This document shows positions 61,502 to 64,000 of a stretch of DNA of 64,000 nt, one piece after another. The notes under the pieces were generated by a model. The model saw only the letters and a program-made list of their open reading frames with translations. It had not been told where the DNA came from and did not search any database. Both the position numbers and the translations under genes were made by a program. Within the stretch, counting starts at the first letter, position 1. The number at the start of each line of letters is the position of its first letter. The stretch covers positions 1,699,001 to 1,763,000 of the forward strand of contig JACATO010002134.1 of assembly GCA_018389105.1 (NCBI GenBank). The letters are read 5' to 3'. Source of the DNA: Nautilus pompilius. Taxonomy: Eukaryota; Mollusca; Cephalopoda; Nautilida; Nautilidae.

Positions 61502-64000
61502 AAACAAGCATCTACACTTTTTTCCCCTCTTTTTGTAATTTATTTCATTTTTTTTTTTTTTACTCCATTTCTACAATCCTGGATAGTTGCTGTTTAATTA
61601 AAAGCAGTTGAATTTTACTAAAAATGAAAGTACCTAATTACATATTGTTTACTTTTTGAGGTGGGTAGTGCCAAAAGATTTTTTTTTTTTTTTTTGCATG
61701 ATACTATCAGAAAATTTTCCATTCAAGATTAAATTATAGCTGTGGAATTCTGATCTCTTTATGAAGGCCAAAAGGTCATTTTGGTTTTTTGTTTTTTAAT
61801 ACCTTAATGGTATCCTTGTCAGTTATTTTTTTGTCTTGTTTGTCGTCATGATACTTAGCTCAGGCTTTGCCATCAAAAGTAAATGGTAATATGCCAGGAA
61901 CAAATTACCATATAGATATCATTAAGCCGTAAGCTGCAATGATCGTAGTCCCTGCCATCCACCACATGCACAACAAAATCAAAGATGTGCATGCAGAAAT
62001 AGGAAAGATGTAAAATAAAATTGTATATATATATATATCTACCTTTTTGCTTGCTTGATGAAGTGTGTAAGTTCATGTCCAGATTGACAGAGGCTTACAT
62101 GTTGGGTGTGGACAAATGTGTGTGTGTGTGTGCTGGGGTTGTCGTGAACTACCACTTCACTCATATCTATTATGCCGTCAGTGTAGGGGGCCTATAACAT
62201 AATGGTTACAGATGTCGCACTAATAGTAAATGGAAAAGACTACTCTACCAGCGCCTCAGCATTAACACATTTACATTTTTCAGCATTAATTCATTCTTTG
62301 GTACTACTTGAAAGTATGGAAATCTCTGAAACACTTCCCCACGCACAGCCCCACACCACATTCCTTACACCGTGTGTGGTGATCGTTTTCCCTTTTTTGC
62401 TGACATCTGTCAGAGACTTTGGTTGCCTGGTTTGGCCTACAGGTGCTTTCTTGATGATATGATTGAGGTTTTTAAGATAATTTCTTATGCTCTGCAGTTA
62501 TTATTTTTTTTTTTCAATACTAACGGCACACCAGATGTTACAAGAGATCTTAAGTGTAAGATAAATAAGAAATGTCTACGACCAGTTGCTGTGATGTCTC
62601 TTTTTGTTTGTTTTAAAGTAATTGCACATGACTACCTGGTATACTCGTACTTTGCCTGATTATGTTTTTGGAACAGAGAGCATTAGTATGTTTTTGAAAG
62701 TTTGCTGTTAGCTTCCTGCATTTCTGACTGACTTCTTATTTATACCCATATCTAATACAGTATCTTCATTTTGTTTGGATTTTTAAAATTCATCCAGCGA
62801 ATAATCAGTTGTCTCACTTGGCAGCTGCTCTAGAGTCCATTGTATAAACAGACCAGCATGGTTTTCTCATATGATATATTCATAACTTTTTATTTTAAAA
62901 AAAAAAATGACATGCATTTTTATCTAATGGCAGCACTTTCAGTATATAATTTCTAGGTTTCTTTTGTGTAAGGAAAATGAAAATGTTTAATGTATATCTG
63001 CAAACTCGTACCAAAATAATTAAGTACTGTTTTCAGACATTCTGATAGTGAGGCAAACTATGTTTCCTCAGCATCAACAGCAGTGATTGTAAAGTTGATG
63101 TTGCTGTTACCAGAGCCACTCCATAACCTTATCGTTCTTTCCAATTATTTTAATAATTATTCTTTTTACATGTTTTTAATTGACTGTAAAAAAGTTTTTT
63201 TTTTTATATTATCCTTTGATTTTGAGGGATGTGTAAATAACAAATAATTAGCAATAGGTTGATTGCCATCATTAATAGAGCATGAGGTTGAGAAATCTTC
63301 TCAACATGGCTGTTGCATTATCCCTATGCACATGGACAAGAGTTTTATTTAAATAAACAATGTCCTTAGCTAAACTCTTCATTAAAGACTTGTATTCCCA
63401 GTTAGACAAAGAGCAGAACTTCTTGTCAGCTGTGTAAGGCAGCTGCAGTGTTGCTTTTATGTTACACAAGGGGAAGACAGTGATTCATTCATGTAAGGAA
63501 GGCTCTGCCTTATAAATCTTTGATGATGCCCACAAATGTGCTAAGCAACCCCCTGAAGGCAGCTTTAGCATTACTCAGAATATAAACATTACCCTAATTG
63601 GAAACACTCTGGATTTTGACATTCCTGCCAGCCTTTGCTACTTCCTTTGATCATGCTGTGGATTTTTTTTGCATATTTTAAAACTTTTTATATATTAAAT
63701 GTTTGTATATCTATTAAGGAAGTTATTGCTCAAACATTCAATTTGTGACCATGATGCGGCTTAGGTGTAATTGTATGCTTACTACCTTGAAAAGAGTCTT
63801 TAAACAACAATTATACAGATGCCAGGGCAAATTAGAGTTGATTTACAATTATTAGGTTTCCTATGATAATGTTGATGATTTTTTAATGTTTTAGAAGGGC
63901 TATGTGGTTAAAGACCACAGTAAGAGAGGGATCAGAAGCCCCCCCACTTTAGTATTAGTGACAAAGTATCAGCTAAAGGGCTTTGATAATGGGTGAGTAA
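61502..64000. other. AT-rich spacer to window end
   Basis: Poly-T runs near 61548 and 61679, a TA tract at 62023-62038 and a short GT tract near 62119. No coding signal. Confidence 0.55.

Noticed and set aside
1-64000. CRISPR arrays, operons, ribosome binding sites, bacterial terminators
   Set aside because: No direct-repeat/spacer arrays or bacterial-type genes; the sequence is eukaryotic in character.

Overview
This window looks like non-coding animal DNA. It is strongly AT-rich, full of T and A homopolymers and short microsatellites, and has no long open reading frame outside transposon remains. No bacterial gene arrangement, rRNA gene or free-standing tRNA gene is visible. The transposon set (DD34D mariner, Tc1/IS630-type, pogo-like and hAT-like non-autonomous elements, TTAA-flanked piggyBac-like ends, and a dispersed tRNA-type SINE family) fits a metazoan, probably an invertebrate such as a mollusc or another marine lineage. 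I cannot fix the clade from sequence alone. The window may lie inside a very long intron or in an intergenic desert.

Layout. 1-16 kb: AT-rich spacer with three SINE copies (1.4, 7.1 and 10.9 kb), one pogo-like MITE (9.46 kb) and a piggyBac-like TTAA end (12.6 kb). 16-23 kb: a decayed Tc1-like transposase relic on the minus strand (16.2-16.9 kb), SINEs at 17.1 and 19.3 kb, and a sharply bounded 342-bp element at 22.34 kb with perfect 31-bp inverted repeats that still carries the tail of a transposase gene. 23-44 kb: mostly unannotatable spacer, with a decayed SINE (31.5 kb), a possible hAT-like relic (36.8-37.2 kb) and a 90-nt hairpin shaped like a microRNA precursor (39.09 kb). 44-52 kb: the densest mobile-element zone. 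It holds a SINE fragment, two neighbouring pogo-like MITEs (45.04-45.45 kb), a SINE (47.6 kb), a nearly full-length but frame-broken mariner (49.53-50.85 kb), and 141 bp further on an 869-bp CpG-rich non-autonomous element (50.99-51.86 kb). 52-64 kb: three SINE copies (two of them 220 bp apart near 58.5-59.2 kb), a long ATT microsatellite (61.0 kb) and a second copy of the piggyBac-like end (61.5 kb).

Host genes: none can be called with confidence. Five short plus-strand segments (30.4, 47.0, 48.1, 55.7 and 60.6 kb) have a plausible splice acceptor followed by protein-like reading and are listed as low-confidence exon candidates. The most suggestive pair is 46978-47064 and 48095-48173, about 1 kb apart; the second reads like a transmembrane helix. 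The main content of the window is a layered record of mobile elements: old SINE, Tc1 and hAT relics, and apparently younger mariner and pogo-like insertions whose CpG content and intact ends stand out from the background.
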